Shown: positions 11,800 through 25,377 of the stretch, piece after piece
Layout of the letters: every line of letters begins with the position of its first letter
Numbering within the stretch: the first letter of the stretch is position 1
Source: Leucaena leucocephala
Taxonomy: Eukaryota > Streptophyta > Magnoliopsida > Fabales > Fabaceae
Direction of reading: 5' to 3'
Assembly (NCBI GenBank): GCA_037074615.1
Contig: CM073518.1
Location: 20,660,501-20,724,500, forward strand
Length of the DNA stretch: 64,000 nt
The notes under the pieces: generated by a model
What the model saw: the letters and a program-made list of their open reading frames with translations, nothing else
The model's database searches: none
What the model was told of the DNA's origin: nothing
Translations under genes and position numbers: made by a program

Positions 11800-12010
11800 A
11801 ATTTTAGTTAATGAGAATTAATACAGATAATAAAAAATAGACTCGTATCTCACAAAGATACGAGTTTGATTCCCACTATAATCGTGAGGGTTCTTTTAGT
11901 AGACGATCTCGTAAATCCCATGTAAACGCTATCTGAGCTCTGAGGCTGTACCTTGACCTTAGTAGGAGACTAGTGCAAAACCTACCTAAATTTTTTTATA
12001 CAAAAAAAAT
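11800..12010 (+). mobile_element. SINE-like repeat, family A copy 1
   Basis: Contains 'acgagtttgattcccacta' (box B-like), 'gatctcgtaaatccc' and a 3' end 'acctacctaaattttttta'. The 3' half recurs at 34664-34785. Low-complexity A/T ends fit a retroposed element. Confidence 0.5.
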
Positions 12011-12404
12011 ATCAATTTTAGGACTCCAAGTGGGTATGTTTTATTAAACATATATATCATTCTATTAAAGATAATTCTATTTGAGATATTATCAGACATT
12101 AAATATAGACACTTCTCCTAATAATAATTCAAATATTAATTTATTATATTATTAGAGACTAACATTTACCGCTAAACTTAAAACAAGTAGAGTATTACTA
12201 CTGTTACTCTATGATCGTATCTCTTCAAAGTGACAATGGGGAGAAGTATATTATTATGACATACCCTGCGGAATGCTATGCCTCTTGACTTGGGAGACAC
12301 AACCAAGAAAAAAAAGAAAGTAATATAGCAATTTTTTTATTTTATTATTGATTTATGCCCTTGTTCTTCTCTAATCTTTAAGCATGGTTCTTGGCTTTTG
12401 ACTT

Positions 12405-12625
12405 TGTGGGTGAGTGGTCTAGTGGTTGGGAAGCACAATGCATCGCTGTAACAAAAGAACAATGCTTCCATGCTGCTTCTGAAGATACCATATTCAAGTC
12501 TCCTTCCTCACAAAGGCTTTTTTCTTAAGGAAAGACAAGCGAAGTCAGGGTCCTAGTTCACTTGTTCTCTTCACTGCCTTGCCATAATAAGCACTCTCTA
12601 TAATATGTTAATTGGAGCGTCCTAT
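12405..12625 (+). mobile_element. SINE-like repeat with tRNA-type boxes
   Basis: A box A-like 'agtggtctagtggttggga' is followed at 12495-12510 by a box B-like 'tattcaagtctcc'. The block ends in an A-rich tract (12630-12650). No tRNA cloverleaf can be built. Boundaries are approximate. Confidence 0.4.
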
Positions 12626-13557
12626 TTTCTAAAAAAATAAAAATTAAGAAAGTTTTAGTTTTATATTTTCATTTGGTCGATGTTGTAATTTTTTTTAGTA
12701 TAAAAATTTTTAGAAAGGGTTAAATTTAACTACAATCTAAAAGCAATACGAAGTCTTTCTTCTTTTTAGACGTTACCAATAGTATATTATGATGTTAAGA
12801 CTGAAATAAACAGTTACAATATGCATGAATACATTTGCTATGGTCTTTAACAAGAAACAAGGATCTTATCAAAAAAAAAAAAAAACAAGAAACAAGGAAG
12901 ACCAAGTGTTCAGCACCTGAAGGCCCATCCAATAATTCCTGTTGTTAGCAGAATGAAAAATAAGCACATCACAGGCAGTTTTCTTGGCCCCAAACCAATT
13001 ATTTCTAACTAACCGATTTAATAATTTTCTTCTAATTCAAAAAATCTCCAATTAATTGGGGAACCAACCAAAACTAATCTATTTCCCCAGTTTGAAATCA
13101 AGGTATGAGCTGGGAAAAGACAGCCAGCTAATGACAACCAACCAATAATGATAGAAACAAGGTAAGAGAGGCATGAAATTCTAAGCTTCATCCAGGCAAC
13201 CAAAACCAAGGGGATAAAATCAGTTCATAAAATAAAACAAGACTTCGGTCGATGGTCCAACAATTCGAGGTGCCACGTAGAGTTCTCCATAGTTCATAAC
13301 AGAAGACGAGGCAAAACAGTAAGCAATCTGGGATTCTAACAATAAACCACAACATTAATACACATAGATACAAATAATAATAATAGTCTGTCTTCTTTGC
13401 ACACCCCCCAAACTGCAACTCAGTACTATGGCAAATAATCTTAAACCCCCAGCAGAATTCATCTAAAGCTCCCTATATCTTCGAGATAATTTAGGGGTGG
13501 AGCTAGTTACACAAATATTTTCTTCTGTTCAAAGTTGTTACACCGGGGCGACCATTG

Positions 13558-16329
13558 CTATGACTCCGCGGGAGGTTGCATGCAGCAGAACCATTTTTTC
13601 TGAAAATCAATAGAACCATTCAAGAAGAGGGGTATAGGTGAGAACATGCAACCTGATTGATAATTACTTCTTTCCATTTCAACATCTAAACTCTAACAAA
13701 ACCAACTGCAATAAGTAAAAATTGACCCCACCCCACTCCTCCCAGAAAAGGATGACAAGAGAAGAAAAGCGACCATGATAACAGATGGAAGCTTTCACAA
13801 CTATCAATAAGAAGAATAAGTTACAGTGAGGTCTAAACAGAGACCCTGGGGTAAGATCAGCTATACAGAGACAAAAATAGTAGGTTCATCAGGCACAACC
13901 TACTTTTCTATTCTTCTGGATTTTGACACTCACCATCTGAGAATAAGGGACTAAATTATATCTCAAATTCAAATGCAACAGCATCTTGGATGCGACCCTC
14001 GATAAAGTCACAAGGATTAGAGATCTACTGTAGTTATGAACTATACCGACAAATAAAACAATAGAGGTTATAACCTATTTCGATCACTGTTTCAACAACA
14101 GGTCTTGGATCCAGTTGGCAAAGGCTTGGGTCCTGACTATCTTCTCTGTCAAAATATACAATAGATCACTTCGACCACTATCATGTTTCTCAAATACATG
14201 CATGCGAACATATAAACAAATAGTAGAATCAACATACATGTAAGCTCAAATCGTTTCATCTAATCAAACCAGCGTCTTCAAGAGGACAAAATACATCTCA
14301 TTCAAGGACTTCAATAAGTTCAGAAACAAATAATTCAGAGGAAAAGTAAGATTTAATCAAGAACGTCTTACACTCTGAGGTTTGGCAGGTTCTACAGCAG
14401 GCCTGTTTTGAGGATCAGCCTTTCCAGGTGACTCAGGTTTGCCACCTGTCTTTTTCTCATCCCTAGCCTTGTTAAAGATCACGGTGAATCCTTCAGCTGA
14501 GGCAGGATCATTGACATCCCATTCACCAAATTTTGGTAGTGGCCGACCCTTTTCCTGAGGGATTATAGACAAGTAGCATTAAATTACAGACTCCAAAAGC
14601 AGAACAGATATCCTTGTTAGTTGTTACGCTTAAGCATTTGAAAATTTAGAGAACTTTTAAAAATAACCTTTATTAGCAAGGAAATCTGCCATCAGATTAG
14701 GTTCTTGTTGAAAGTACTAAAACAACTAAATATGAGCCAAACAGTAAAGAACTAGTAACTTTAAGTGCTACAAACCAAATAAGTAGGGCACTCTTAAGAT
14801 TATATGCCCAACATAACCAACTTCTAAACAATTCATTAAAGTAGAAATTTACATAAAACCAAAGTTTCTACCATGAAACTCATTACAATTGTAATCAACT
14901 ATGGAACAGAAGATTTATTCATGGAACACTAAACTTTTTTCCAATATACTAAGGATATGGAATCTACAATCGTTTAGTTCCCAACCATAATCTGAGTGAT
15001 GATTCTGCCATCTAAACTCTGAGCCAAGTTTGCGCACAGTACAACCAATACCAATTAATGTCATTCATAAAAAGACACACCCGCAAGTGAATCCAGCACA
15101 TTTCTTTTTGAATGGTGGACTAAGCTAGGGACAATTAAATGTTTGGTCTAGAACTACAAACGTCTAACAAACTTTACTTGACAGCATGGCCACACATATT
15201 CAAGGTATTATCCTACTAGATTACAGTCCCAAAATGAAGACCCCTGTCCACGGACAAAGAAAAATAAAGCTAATCAATGAAATTGTGATTACTCAATGAT
15301 GTCTGAATTAAAGCAACTATCCTTTGCCAGTTTAAACCAAATCTTAAAAATCTGGTCTCTATCTTGGTACAGAGGGTTCTACAATTTTAGTAATATGCTG
15401 AACTCAAATCAACCATATGATAACTCTAAAGTTCACCCAAAAATAAGGAAGAAGAAAACAATTATCATAAATAACATCTTAAAGCATACGGTTATACTAC
15501 CAAAAAAATCTTAAGATTAAATTGAATTTTATATTTACTTCCGTAAACCTCAAACCACATCTAACACAGAATAACAAAAAAGAACCGTATATGACCTATC
15601 AATTTGAATTCCATATGTTGAAGAGCAGCATCCAAAGAATAATTTGTTCTGTCACTAAACAATTTCAATTCAGGAGCAAATACTCAAAGCGTGGAAGCCC
15701 TTCTAATTAGTAGAAGCCATAAACTTCCATATTCTTACAGTGGAGAATAGGATCAAAACTCTTATCAGAATCGAGTGCTTTGCACAAAATGATACAACTT
15801 CTCAAGAGCATCATAACCAATAAACAAAATGTTGAAAAAACTTAGGGGAATTCGATAGCATAAACTTGCTTCATCAATCACACGATCATGTTACGACACG
15901 GACATCACAGGAAATTTAGTTCAGACATAAGAACAGCTTCGACAATCCAAGAAATTACATATACAGCGCATCTCCACAAGTGAAAAACAAAAGAAGGAAA
16001 TTCAGAGCTAATCATCGACGTCTTCAAACTAAAATTCAAATAATGGAAAAAAGGATCATATTACGAAAAATCCAGAAATAAAAAAAAATGAATACATCGA
16101 ACCTGTAAATAAATCGAAACATCATTTGAACGAAAAAGGCATAATAGATATAAAACGGAACATCTAAGCAAACTGGAAGAAAAAAACGGAACATGAATCT
16201 TCGATCAGAAATCGTAAGCAACGGAGCAATACAAATGGCAATAAGGAAATCATACCAATCCATCAATACATATTCAAAAGGAAAGCGAAAGAAAATATAA
16301 ATGATTAAAAAGATTCCACATACCGACAT
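13558..16329 (-). CDS. NOI/RIN4-family protein (AvrRpt2-cleavage/NOI domain)
   Basis: A small membrane-associated immune-regulator-type protein of the NOI (nitrate-induced)/RIN4 family. Coding exons are 16329-16324 (just Met-Ser), 14554-14372 and 13599-13558, with GT-AG splicing, giving 76 aa. The NOI core runs from KGRPLPKFGEWD through EGFTVIFNKARDEKK. It includes LPKFGEW, which matches the family's AvrRpt2-type cleavage consensus (PxFGxW). The C-terminus KKWFCCMQPPAES carries the Cys-Cys pair that is acylated in RIN4, so plasma-membrane attachment is expected. Intron 1 is 1.77 kb, long for so small a gene. The two-codon first exon was fixed by the family's N-terminus and a clear gtatgt donor. 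The middle Pro/Lys-rich linker is not conserved. Confidence 0.9.
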
Positions 16330-16459
16330 CAATCCTGAAGAGAGAAAAACTTTTCCGGTGAAGGAAAAAAAGATTTCGAAATGGCAATATATAAAAGGAA
16401 TAAGGAAGAAAATTCAGAGAAAGAGGGAGATGAAGCACTGTGACATGTAACAAAATGAT

Positions 16460-19400
16460 TTATGTTAGTTTGGGCCAAATATGGGCCTGTCCCTACGGAG
16501 TTTCTTAATGTTGGACGGTTTGAAGGAAACGGCGTTATTTTGTTCTTCAAATTTGGCTGTGCAGGAACGTCGTTATGTGGGAAACGGATACGGGAAGAGG
16601 GAAATCTGCCGTTAAATCCAGAGTCTGCCCTGCAAGGTGACAGATACCAAGGAAGGTTAAAAAATAACGGAATTGATGAGCTGGCAAACGGTAATCATCG
16701 ACGACGCTTTATTTTTCTTTTCTTGGAAGGTGAGGCGTCTTGGGGCTCACCTCTTTGTGCAGCCTGTCCATATCGATTCATATGAATTTAGAATTGGAAT
16801 TTATCTATACTTACAATAAATTTATGAAAAGTAGGTCCATAAACACTTGGAATCCCGTTCACACTATTAAATTTAATACCTCATATTTAAACGATAAGAT
16901 CAACATCTATCAGTTACAATTATCATATTTTTATTATAATTATATATTAAAATTTCCACATAAAAATTAGAAAGATTAATTCATAAGTCTTTATATTTTC
17001 CTTCTATTTTAAATCACGTCCTTATAATTTATTTTATTTAAAATGGATCTTTATTATTTTATCAGCTTATTTTAGTTTATATGAAATTTTATTTATATAA
17101 ATATACGAATATTAAACAGTATGAAATTAAATAAATTTTATAAATTAAAATTAATAATTTTTACACTCAAATATGTGTGTTTATAATAGATCAAATTATA
17201 ATAACTCACTTTAAAAGAAGTAAAATATAGGGGCCTAATTTAAAATTGTGCTAAATTTTAAGGATGTATAGATTAATTTTTTTAAAAAAATAACTATACA
17301 AAAAAATAAAGTTAAATGGGCATTTTAATTAAATTATTGAACAAATATATACTAAATTTTGTCTTTTACTGAATTATTTATTTTTAATTTTTAAGAAATG
17401 AGTACTGTCTCCCACGTCGTCCCAGGCATTTTCGTGGGTGGATTGCAGTGCAATGTTGGAATTTGTATCGATAAAGATATTTAATATAAAAAAAATAAAT
17501 TCCAAATTTTCTTCAAAGACAGACACAGCCTGTGATGGAAATTGGGATTTGCATTCGAATAATGGAAATTGATTCTCTCGTACAAAAATTTCTTCAAGTA
17601 CAATTTCCATAGCCAAATCTTCGTAGTTGGATTACAAATTCACTTGTTTGATTTAGTTTCCCATATCTTTATAATTAAATCTTTACTCAACATATCGTAA
17701 TTAAAATATTTATAAATTTATTTGTTTGATTTAGTTTCCTCAAATTCTTTAATCTTTAAAAAAAATAGAGAGAGAACTAAAGATGAAGATTTAGATGTAG
17801 AGAGAGGACTTGGCTGCCAAAAAAAAAAAGGTGTTAGAGATGACTTGAGAAATTTTGGTTGTAAAAGATCAATTCTTTGCCAATAATATGTATAATGAAA
17901 ACAAAGATGTCAATGGTTTAATATATGAAACTAATTTCTCATAATTAAGTAAAGTGTGAATTAAATTTAGATTTAGTACTTAACACACTGCCTATCAAAT
18001 CATAATTATTATTAATTAATATTACTCTTAAAATTTTATAATACCTTAAAAATAAGTTTAAATTAATCTGATTCAATCTTTTTAATTTATTTGTCTACAA
18101 ATTACAATCAATAATTTTAATTATTAATTTTAATTTGATATTTAAAATTTTTTAGCCCTAATAATAGTAATTAATAAATAATCTCATATTTGATTATATG
18201 ACATTTTAAATTTTTAACCATAATAATAATTTACAATAATATAACGAACAAATATTTAAATTTTTGTTAGAAGATGTGCTCATATCTAATGTCTAACAAG
18301 ATTTTAAATATGATTATCTTTAATAAAAATATATTTATGTTTAATAAATTTTTTAATTATAATAATAATTTATAATAATTAACTGAAACCTAGTTTTTCC
18401 CATTCTTCGTACGCACAGCAGTAATCCTAATTAACTCTTAAAAGTTAAGAAATGAGATTGTCTTTAGAAAAAAAAAAAAGGAGTGTATATTTTCTATTTT
18501 GCCTTCAATATTGAAATATTGACAGACTAGTTAGGTAAGAAAGACATGCTACAAATGAAGGATATAATGAATAGTGATATATAATTAATTATGAGGAATA
18601 TTTTAGTAAATAAAATAATATAATAAATACCCATAAAAGTAAGTGATGTTTTTTTAATCTAAACACACTCATACTCTCGGACTGGAACGTAAGATCTCAT
18701 CTATAAAAGTATATGATATTGCTTATAGATAACAAAAGTGTATCCTACTATTAATAAAGGCAGATACATATAATAAAAAACTGACTTTTATTTTATAAAT
18801 ATAAGAGTTTAATTTTTGCTGTTCATTTAATAAAGTATTTTATAAATTTTTTATAAATATTTTTAAAATTTTAAAGCTATATTATGACTTTAATAAAAAA
18901 TTAATACTAAACTCACCTATTTTTTAGTGTGTATATATATATATAAGTATATCCCCATTTAAGATGAAGCTGCATTGGTCTTAAAAAGAGGCGTGGTCAA
19001 CATGCCCATTAAAAATGACAACCCCAACATTTTTTGTAGAGCCGTCAACATTCAAGTAGTATGGCAACTAGGCCTATTAGGATCGGGATAATTTTATCCT
19101 TTCTTCTGTCTTGATATAATACATGGGATGTAAAATATGTACGTGTTCTGTCCCGTCCCGAATTTATCCTGGTCCCGACAGGTTCGGGACAGGACGGGAA
19201 TTCTCGATTTTATTTTTTAAAAAAAATATTATAATAAAATTATCTAAATAAATTATTGCATATAAAATGCCATAACAACTTCCTCTAAATACCAACATTA
19301 TTCTCTAATAGAAAATAATAACTTACCCATATAAGAAAAAAAATAATAGTAAGAAACAATAAAAATATCAATATAAAAATACCTGTATAAGAATAAAAAT

Positions 19401-20030
19401 ATCTATATAAGAGTGAAAAAAATAGGATAATGTAATTTTTTTTTAAAAAAAATAGTTCGAGACGGGACGGGATTCTCGAGGGACGGGCTGAGACCCGTCC
19501 CGTCCCGATAGTGTCCCGGCCCGATCCCTTTCTTACATTATCGGGATCGGGTTAGGATACTCGGGACGAGATAATTTTAGACACCCCATAATGAAAACCC
19601 ACTTATCATAAGATTAAGAAAAAGAGCGTATTCACAAAAAATGTTTTCAGAGCTAAGAGTCCAACATTGAATATAACGAAGTTAATCATTGATAATGTAA
19701 TGAATCAATATATAAATATTTATTAAAAAAATTCTTATATTTAATATTTAATAAATAGTATCTTAAATAAAATTAATTTTATAAAAGAATATATGTGTTT
19801 AGTAAAAAAATTTTTTACAGTTGATAACCATATTAAAAGTATTAATGTCAAGTAAAAAACTTATCTCATGGGGGAAAGCTGGAAAAATTGAAAAGCTTAA
19901 GTAGTGACTAGGTCCTTATTTAACATTAATTATTTATTAGCTCTTGAGATTGTAATTTTATGGGATAACGACAGTTAAGTCCCAAAATTTCAAATCAACA
20001 CCAGTTAGGTTACAAAAAAAAAATTATCAC
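16460..20030. other. Intergenic, AT-rich
   Basis: Apart from the GC-rich MITE at about 19060-19590, I recognise no gene. It is long A/T-rich sequence with many stops in all frames. The first 300 bp may hold the promoter of the NOI gene. Confidence 0.4.
19060..19590. mobile_element. Non-autonomous hAT-like MITE with GGGACGGG motifs
   Basis: Both ends are rich in short direct and inverted copies of 'gggacggg'/'cccgtccc', around an AT-rich core. One end has 'ggatcgggataattttat'; the other has 'gggatcgggttagg' and finishes in 'acacccca'. Such subterminal motif clusters are typical of plant hAT elements. A clean target duplication could not be identified. Confidence 0.45.
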
Positions 20031-20033
20031 AAA

Positions 20034-20150
20034 TAAGTTGAAAGAGACTTGTAAATATGAGACCTTTAGTTAAAAATTATGGATTAATAATAGTTGTAAT
20101 TCGCAACTAAGATTTTCATATTTACACATCAAATTTTTTGCAACTTATTT
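20034..20150. repeat. Small inverted repeat upstream of the RsmB-like gene
   Basis: The arms 'taagttgaaagagacttg...ttagtt' and 'aactaagattttc...ttgcaactta' are near reverse complements around a short core. The end lies only about 60 bp before the start codon of the methyltransferase gene, so it may supply part of its promoter or 5' UTR. Confidence 0.5.
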
Positions 20151-20212
20151 TTTTGTATCCTTAAAACCCATGCCATCGATATTGGAGACGGGAAGATAGA
20201 AGCTAAACATCA

Positions 20213-23200
20213 ATGGCGCAATTGCTGTACCTCGGCCTCTCTTTCCCCGCGCAACCCCACAAAATTTCGGCTTCGTCTTCCAAGCCCCTGAAGCTTGTTG
20301 AGCCAACCCACGGGTCAAATATATCCATTTCCACAACTAGAAAAGGTAGCTCAAGTTCCATAAAAAAAGTCATTTTTCACTGAGTTGCTCAGCTTCATTG
20401 CTTCTCTGGCTTATTACTACTGAAATTGACTGAACTCCAGGTTCTGCCAATCGCTTGCTCAAAACCCAGAAGCTGAATTTAGAGGTTTCTCCTCACAGAG
20501 CAGGTATACTTGTCTTTCTCCCTACTTGTCTCTGCTCTGGTACTACTGATTGTTACTGTTTAGTTGGAGTCTCGCTGCTTAAGGAGATTGTCATTTGTTT
20601 TCAATTTTATTTACCACTTGCAGTATCAGCGGTTAGGTTGATGAGGATAGAGTTTGGAGGTGCTTTTGCTGACCTTCTCAATGAGAAAGGGAAAGGCTCA
20701 GGTGAGAATGAGATGGCATATGTTGAAAGAACGCTTGGTTTCCGCACCCGGGAGTTAAATGATCAAGATCTCAGGCTGGTTATAACTTCTACCTCGTTCT
20801 CTGGTTTTCATTTTGTAAATTGAATACTATTTAGTAATTAGACTGAAACTAAGTAAATTAGTTTTAAACCTACCCAAAACAGTTATATTATGGTAAATCA
20901 ATTAAGTTCTTATCTGTCTCGCAGCACTCATAAATCACTGTATTGATTTTTTTTTTAAAATTCTTGTCTTCAACCAAGGTTACAGACATTGTAGGGGGAA
21001 CGATTCGTTGGAGAAGATATCTTGATCATTTGATTAGTTCAATAAGTCACGATAAAGATATATCTAGCATGGAACCCCTGCTGTTGCAGGTGATTTAAGG
21101 CTCTGCACTTCTTATGAGCATGTTTATATAAGTCATCTAATTATATTAAGAAAATATTATACAAGTAAATGGGATAGACATGGATATTTTTAATCATGGC
21201 CTCTCACATGGTTCACCATAATTGAATAAAGATTTTGTAGGTGAGAGTCTAAGACTGTGGAATTTGTCAAGTACTCTTCGAGCACCTAACTGCTAATCTT
21301 GGTACTTTTTTATTCTCAGATTCTACGGGTTGGCTTCTATGAGATTGTCAAGTTAGATATGCCACATTATGCTGTTGTAGATGAGGTAGTTTACTCGCTC
21401 ATTTGTGTATTGTTTCCTAGGAGAATAAGTTAGGTTGTTATTTGAGCAGATATCAGAAAACATATAGAACTTCCGTTTTAAGGGATTCTTATTTGTTGAA
21501 TTTTCAATTTTTTGCTGATGTAATCTACTGTAGGAAGATATATTTTTGATAATTGCATACTCATTAGTATGACCTAAAAGTTTTTCGTATCTTGAAATCT
21601 GCACTATATAGTACTCTTGATTTGCTCTTGTATAGTCCCTTTTGCTTTCTATTTTCCCACTCCTTCTTTTACATCAATTGTTTTGTTACGCCTGATATGT
21701 TGAATGCAGAATGTTAGGCTTGCCAAAGTTGCTCTCAGACCTGGTGCTGGCAACATGGTCAATGGAATCCTTCGAAAGCTTGCAGTGCTTAAGGTCTTCT
21801 TTGTGCCAAGTTATAAACTGTGGTGAAGTGAGTTGAAAACTATAAATAATTTATTAACTTCACTAATATTTGGCTTACAGGAAAAGGAAAGCCTTCCTTT
21901 GCCCAAAGTGGAGGGTGATGATCGTACTCGAGCGCGTGCTCTTGCTACTTTGTATTCTCATCCAGTTGTGAGTTTGTGATTCTCTCATTTCTTTTCATCA
22001 CTCATGGTTCTGATTTGAATAAGTGTGGAATTGGAAACCTGTAGCTTATAAGGAATAAACGGATATTTTTCTCTGGCCAGCATTACTACTAGCCCTCAGT
22101 TTCACTGAATTGATTGAGTATTTTATTTTATGGATCTTTACCATGTGCACTTAAAGCTAATCATCTTTATTGGACTTCCCCTGCTTCTTACTATTTGTTT
22201 ATATCATCATCTGGAAGAGGTATATTAGCATAAGATATGCAAAATGTCTCTTCAATTCAACAAAGAAATTTCAAAATTGCATGCTTGATACATCATTTGC
22301 CCAAGTTTATGCCTGTAGTGCTTTCTAAATGGGCACATATTTCTTTCTTAGTGGATGGTAAGAAGATGGACAAGGTATCTTGGGCAGGAAGAAGCTATCA
22401 AATTGATGATCTGGAACAACAGTGAACCCAGTTTCAGTTTAAGGTTAGTGACTGCTTCTTCCTGTATCCTCTGCTCCTCCCAAAATAGTACAAGGCCTAT
22501 GACAGAGAAAATGAAGTATTCAAGCTCTATGTTCATACAAATTTTAGGGCAAACCATGCAAGAGGATTTTCAAGAGCTGACCTTGTGACACAGCTTAATG
22601 CATTGAAGGTACTACGATTATTCCATGCGGTGATACCTTTTAGAGTTGTTATCAAAATCTTGCATTTCTTCTTCCTTGAATTTCTTTGGAATAAATTCCT
22701 CCTTCTCTATGGGGTGTGACTAATGTATTTGCTACAGATCTGCATATCATAATTGTAATTTACCTACTGTCCTTTAGTAATCTGTTTCACTTCCAATTTT
22801 AAGCCTGTTTTATTGAACTTCAGGTCCCTCACAAGCCTTCGCCACATTTGGATGAATTTGTTCGTGTTAAAACTGGGTTACAGGTATGAAAATGAGACAA
22901 TGAGTTGATTATAAGGTTGTTTTAATCTTTGAATTTCCTAACTGGGCTAATAACTTTTTAAGGAGCCATAAACTGATAAATGGAGAAGATCTAGAGAGGT
23001 GAGGGGTAGAATAAGTGAAGCAGGTGGAGAATAGATAATAAATAAAATTTCTTGATTCTAATACACAGTTGACGGGGGAGGACTTTATATATTGCACCTT
23101 ATGCAATAGCCTAAAAGGTTTTATTAGATAGTGTCATTTCTGCCTCAGTTGTCCACTTTGGGTATTTTCCCCCACTTAATTTCATATTGGATACATTGGG

Positions 23201-25377
23201 ACCATGTTGTTCTTCAGGTTCTTGACTATTTATACTTTTTTGTTCTTGTAGATTGTCATTCATGCTGGTCTGCTCAGGAAGGGTTTATGTTCAGTTCAGG
23301 ATGAGAGTGCAGGTCAACTTTTCTTCTTGCCTGATAGAAGGGATAACTATAATGTTCAAGCTTTTTTCTCTCAGAAAACTGGCCTTTGCCGCATTTTGAA
23401 GATCTATCTGAAATAATCAGTTGTGAAGTTTGTGGTTATATTACTCAATAGACCTCACTTCTTTTTTCAGGGGTCAAACTTAATAGGATATATGTGACCC
23501 AATTGTTGATTATGAAAGAAAATTTCTGACTTTGATTTTTCTTTGAAAATAATTCTTACAAGCCTCTATCCTCATACAATGGTTTGCACATTCCCCATTG
23601 CAGGTCTGGTAGTTTCTGTTGTGGATCCTCAGCCTAGTGAAGTCATCGTTGATTGTTGTGCTGCTCCTGGTGGAAAGACTCTGTACATGGCCTCTCACTT
23701 ACGTGGTCAAGGTATCATTAGCTCTAATGAAAAAGAGATTGAACACCTGAAAACCATAGAGCCAATGATATTACTCTCCTTTGTGATATAAGCTATCTAG
23801 CAGTGTGTTAGTTTCAATGATCTGACTTGCTGAGATGTCAAATCATAAGTATCCCAACACCCAGCAAATTTGTGTGTTAAGAAGAGATTATTTCTGTCCA
23901 GGTATGGTGTTTGCAATTGATGTAAATCGTGGTAGATTGAGAATTCTTAAAGAGACAGCAAAAATGCACCAAGTTGATGGTGTCATTACCACCATCCATT
24001 CTGATCTTCGCAAGTTACCTGTAAGTTTATTAAACTTATATTTCAAAGCTCAGAATTTGCTTATTTATAACAAGTTGGCTTTGTATTGAAATTCTAGGAT
24101 GGTAAACCACTTAAGTGCAATAAAGTTTTGCTGGATGCTCCTTGCTCCGGACTTGGTGTTCTTTCCAAGGTATTATATTAAACATCTTGCTATTACCCAT
24201 CATGCTTCCAGTTTCTTTTCTTGCTGATAAACCTTTTTTCTAATCTTTGGCTTTTCAAGAGAGCGGACTTACGCTGGAACCGGAATCTAGAGGACGTGGA
24301 AGAATTAAAGAAATTACAGGATGAGCTGCTAGATTCAGCGTCCAAGTAAGGCCAAAAGTTTTTTTTTTGTCTTGATAACTACTATATTGAACTTATTATC
24401 AGGTGTATAAAATATTTTTCAGATGCAATGGCAAAGAATCTCGATTTGCGAGTTATGACTACAGATTAGGTTTAGAAAATCAGTTTCAATTGTTATTGAC
24501 TCATCACGAGAGACGGTTCTGGTTATGAAAATTGCTTTCTATGAATGGCTGAATGAGAAGTATTATCATTTTCGTGAATCTTTGAACGAAGAACTCTATA
24601 TAATGGTGCCTAGTAATAGAGTAAGGGGGATCAATTCATTGTTATTTCCTTTCATGTAATATCTTTTTGCTTGTTTAGATTGGTAAACCCAGGCGGCGTC
24701 TTAATCTACAGTACGTGCTCCGTAGATCCTGAAGAGAATGATGAGAGGGTGGATGCTTTTCTTGCAAGACATCCAGTAAGTTGTCATCATTGTAGTCGAA
24801 ACTGTTTTTGGATCCACTTGCCCTTTGTACTTCTATGAATTATCCCTAGTTTGAGTGCTTTTAGTGAAGCTGTGTCTCTTGCCATCATGATCCGAGAACC
24901 CTAACCTATAAACTGGCTATTGAGACGAGAGAACTAACCCCATTTAAATACCCTATCCTACTCAATATAGGGCTTAGTATCTTATACTACCAGGTCTCTA
25001 TAATAATCATGATACATGGCTTCTATGCTAGCTGATTAAGTGCTTAGTCGTGTTGGGCTTCTTGTGAGATATAGAGAAATTGAATACTATGCATGATACA
25101 GGAAAGCTGTTGATTAAAATAAAGGACCATCAAATGCTTTGGGTGTATTCTCTACGTAACCTCTTTTGGCAAAACTAGTCATGCTTGGGTTTCTAATTTG
25201 AGACTATAGCATAAATGCTAACTTACTGTTCTCCATGGGATTAAGGATTTCCATATCGATGCCGTAGATCGGTTTGTTCCGCCTGATTTTGTGACGGATC
25301 GTGGCTTCTACTTCTCCAACCCAGTAAAACATTCACTGGATGGATCCTTCGCCGCTCGATTGGTTCGAGTTTCATAA
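20213..25377 (+). CDS. RsmB-type rRNA (cytosine-5) methyltransferase with NusB domain, probably plastid
   Basis: A NOL1/NOP2/Sun family SAM-dependent m5C methyltransferase of small-subunit rRNA. Seventeen exons join in frame to 528 aa: 20213-20345, 20441-20503, 20624-20778, 20979-21089, 21320-21385, 21710-21793, 21881-21967, 22352-22443, 22548-22608, 22824-22883, 23252-23312, 23604-23711, 23902-24020, 24098-24169, 24260-24345, 24679-24775, 25246-25377. The Ser-rich N-terminus looks like a plastid transit peptide. A NusB-like domain (about 65-235) precedes the catalytic domain. That domain has the SAM loop CCAAPGGK (342-349), DAPCSG with Cys416 (release Cys) and YSTCS with Cys466 (catalytic nucleophile). 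Length and domain order match the Arabidopsis NusB-Sun homologue (about 523 aa). Nothing is disrupted. Confidence 0.95.

Larger units (their letters stand above)
10816..13557. other. Intergenic region between CSLE1 and the NOI gene
   Basis: Holds the CSLE1 3' end, one CSLE scrap (11622-11690) and two SINE-like repeats (11800-12010, 12405-12625), listed separately. The part from about 12900 to 13557 is probably the 3' UTR of the minus-strand NOI gene. Nothing else is recognisable. Confidence 0.4.

Noticed and set aside
16036..16332. 98-codon hydrophobic frame on the minus strand
   Set aside because: Lies in intron 1 of the NOI gene and starts at its second exon-1 frame. It is translated intron with Phe/Ile bias.
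20145..20336. Minus-strand frame over the start of the methyltransferase gene
   Set aside because: Antisense shadow of coding exon 1.
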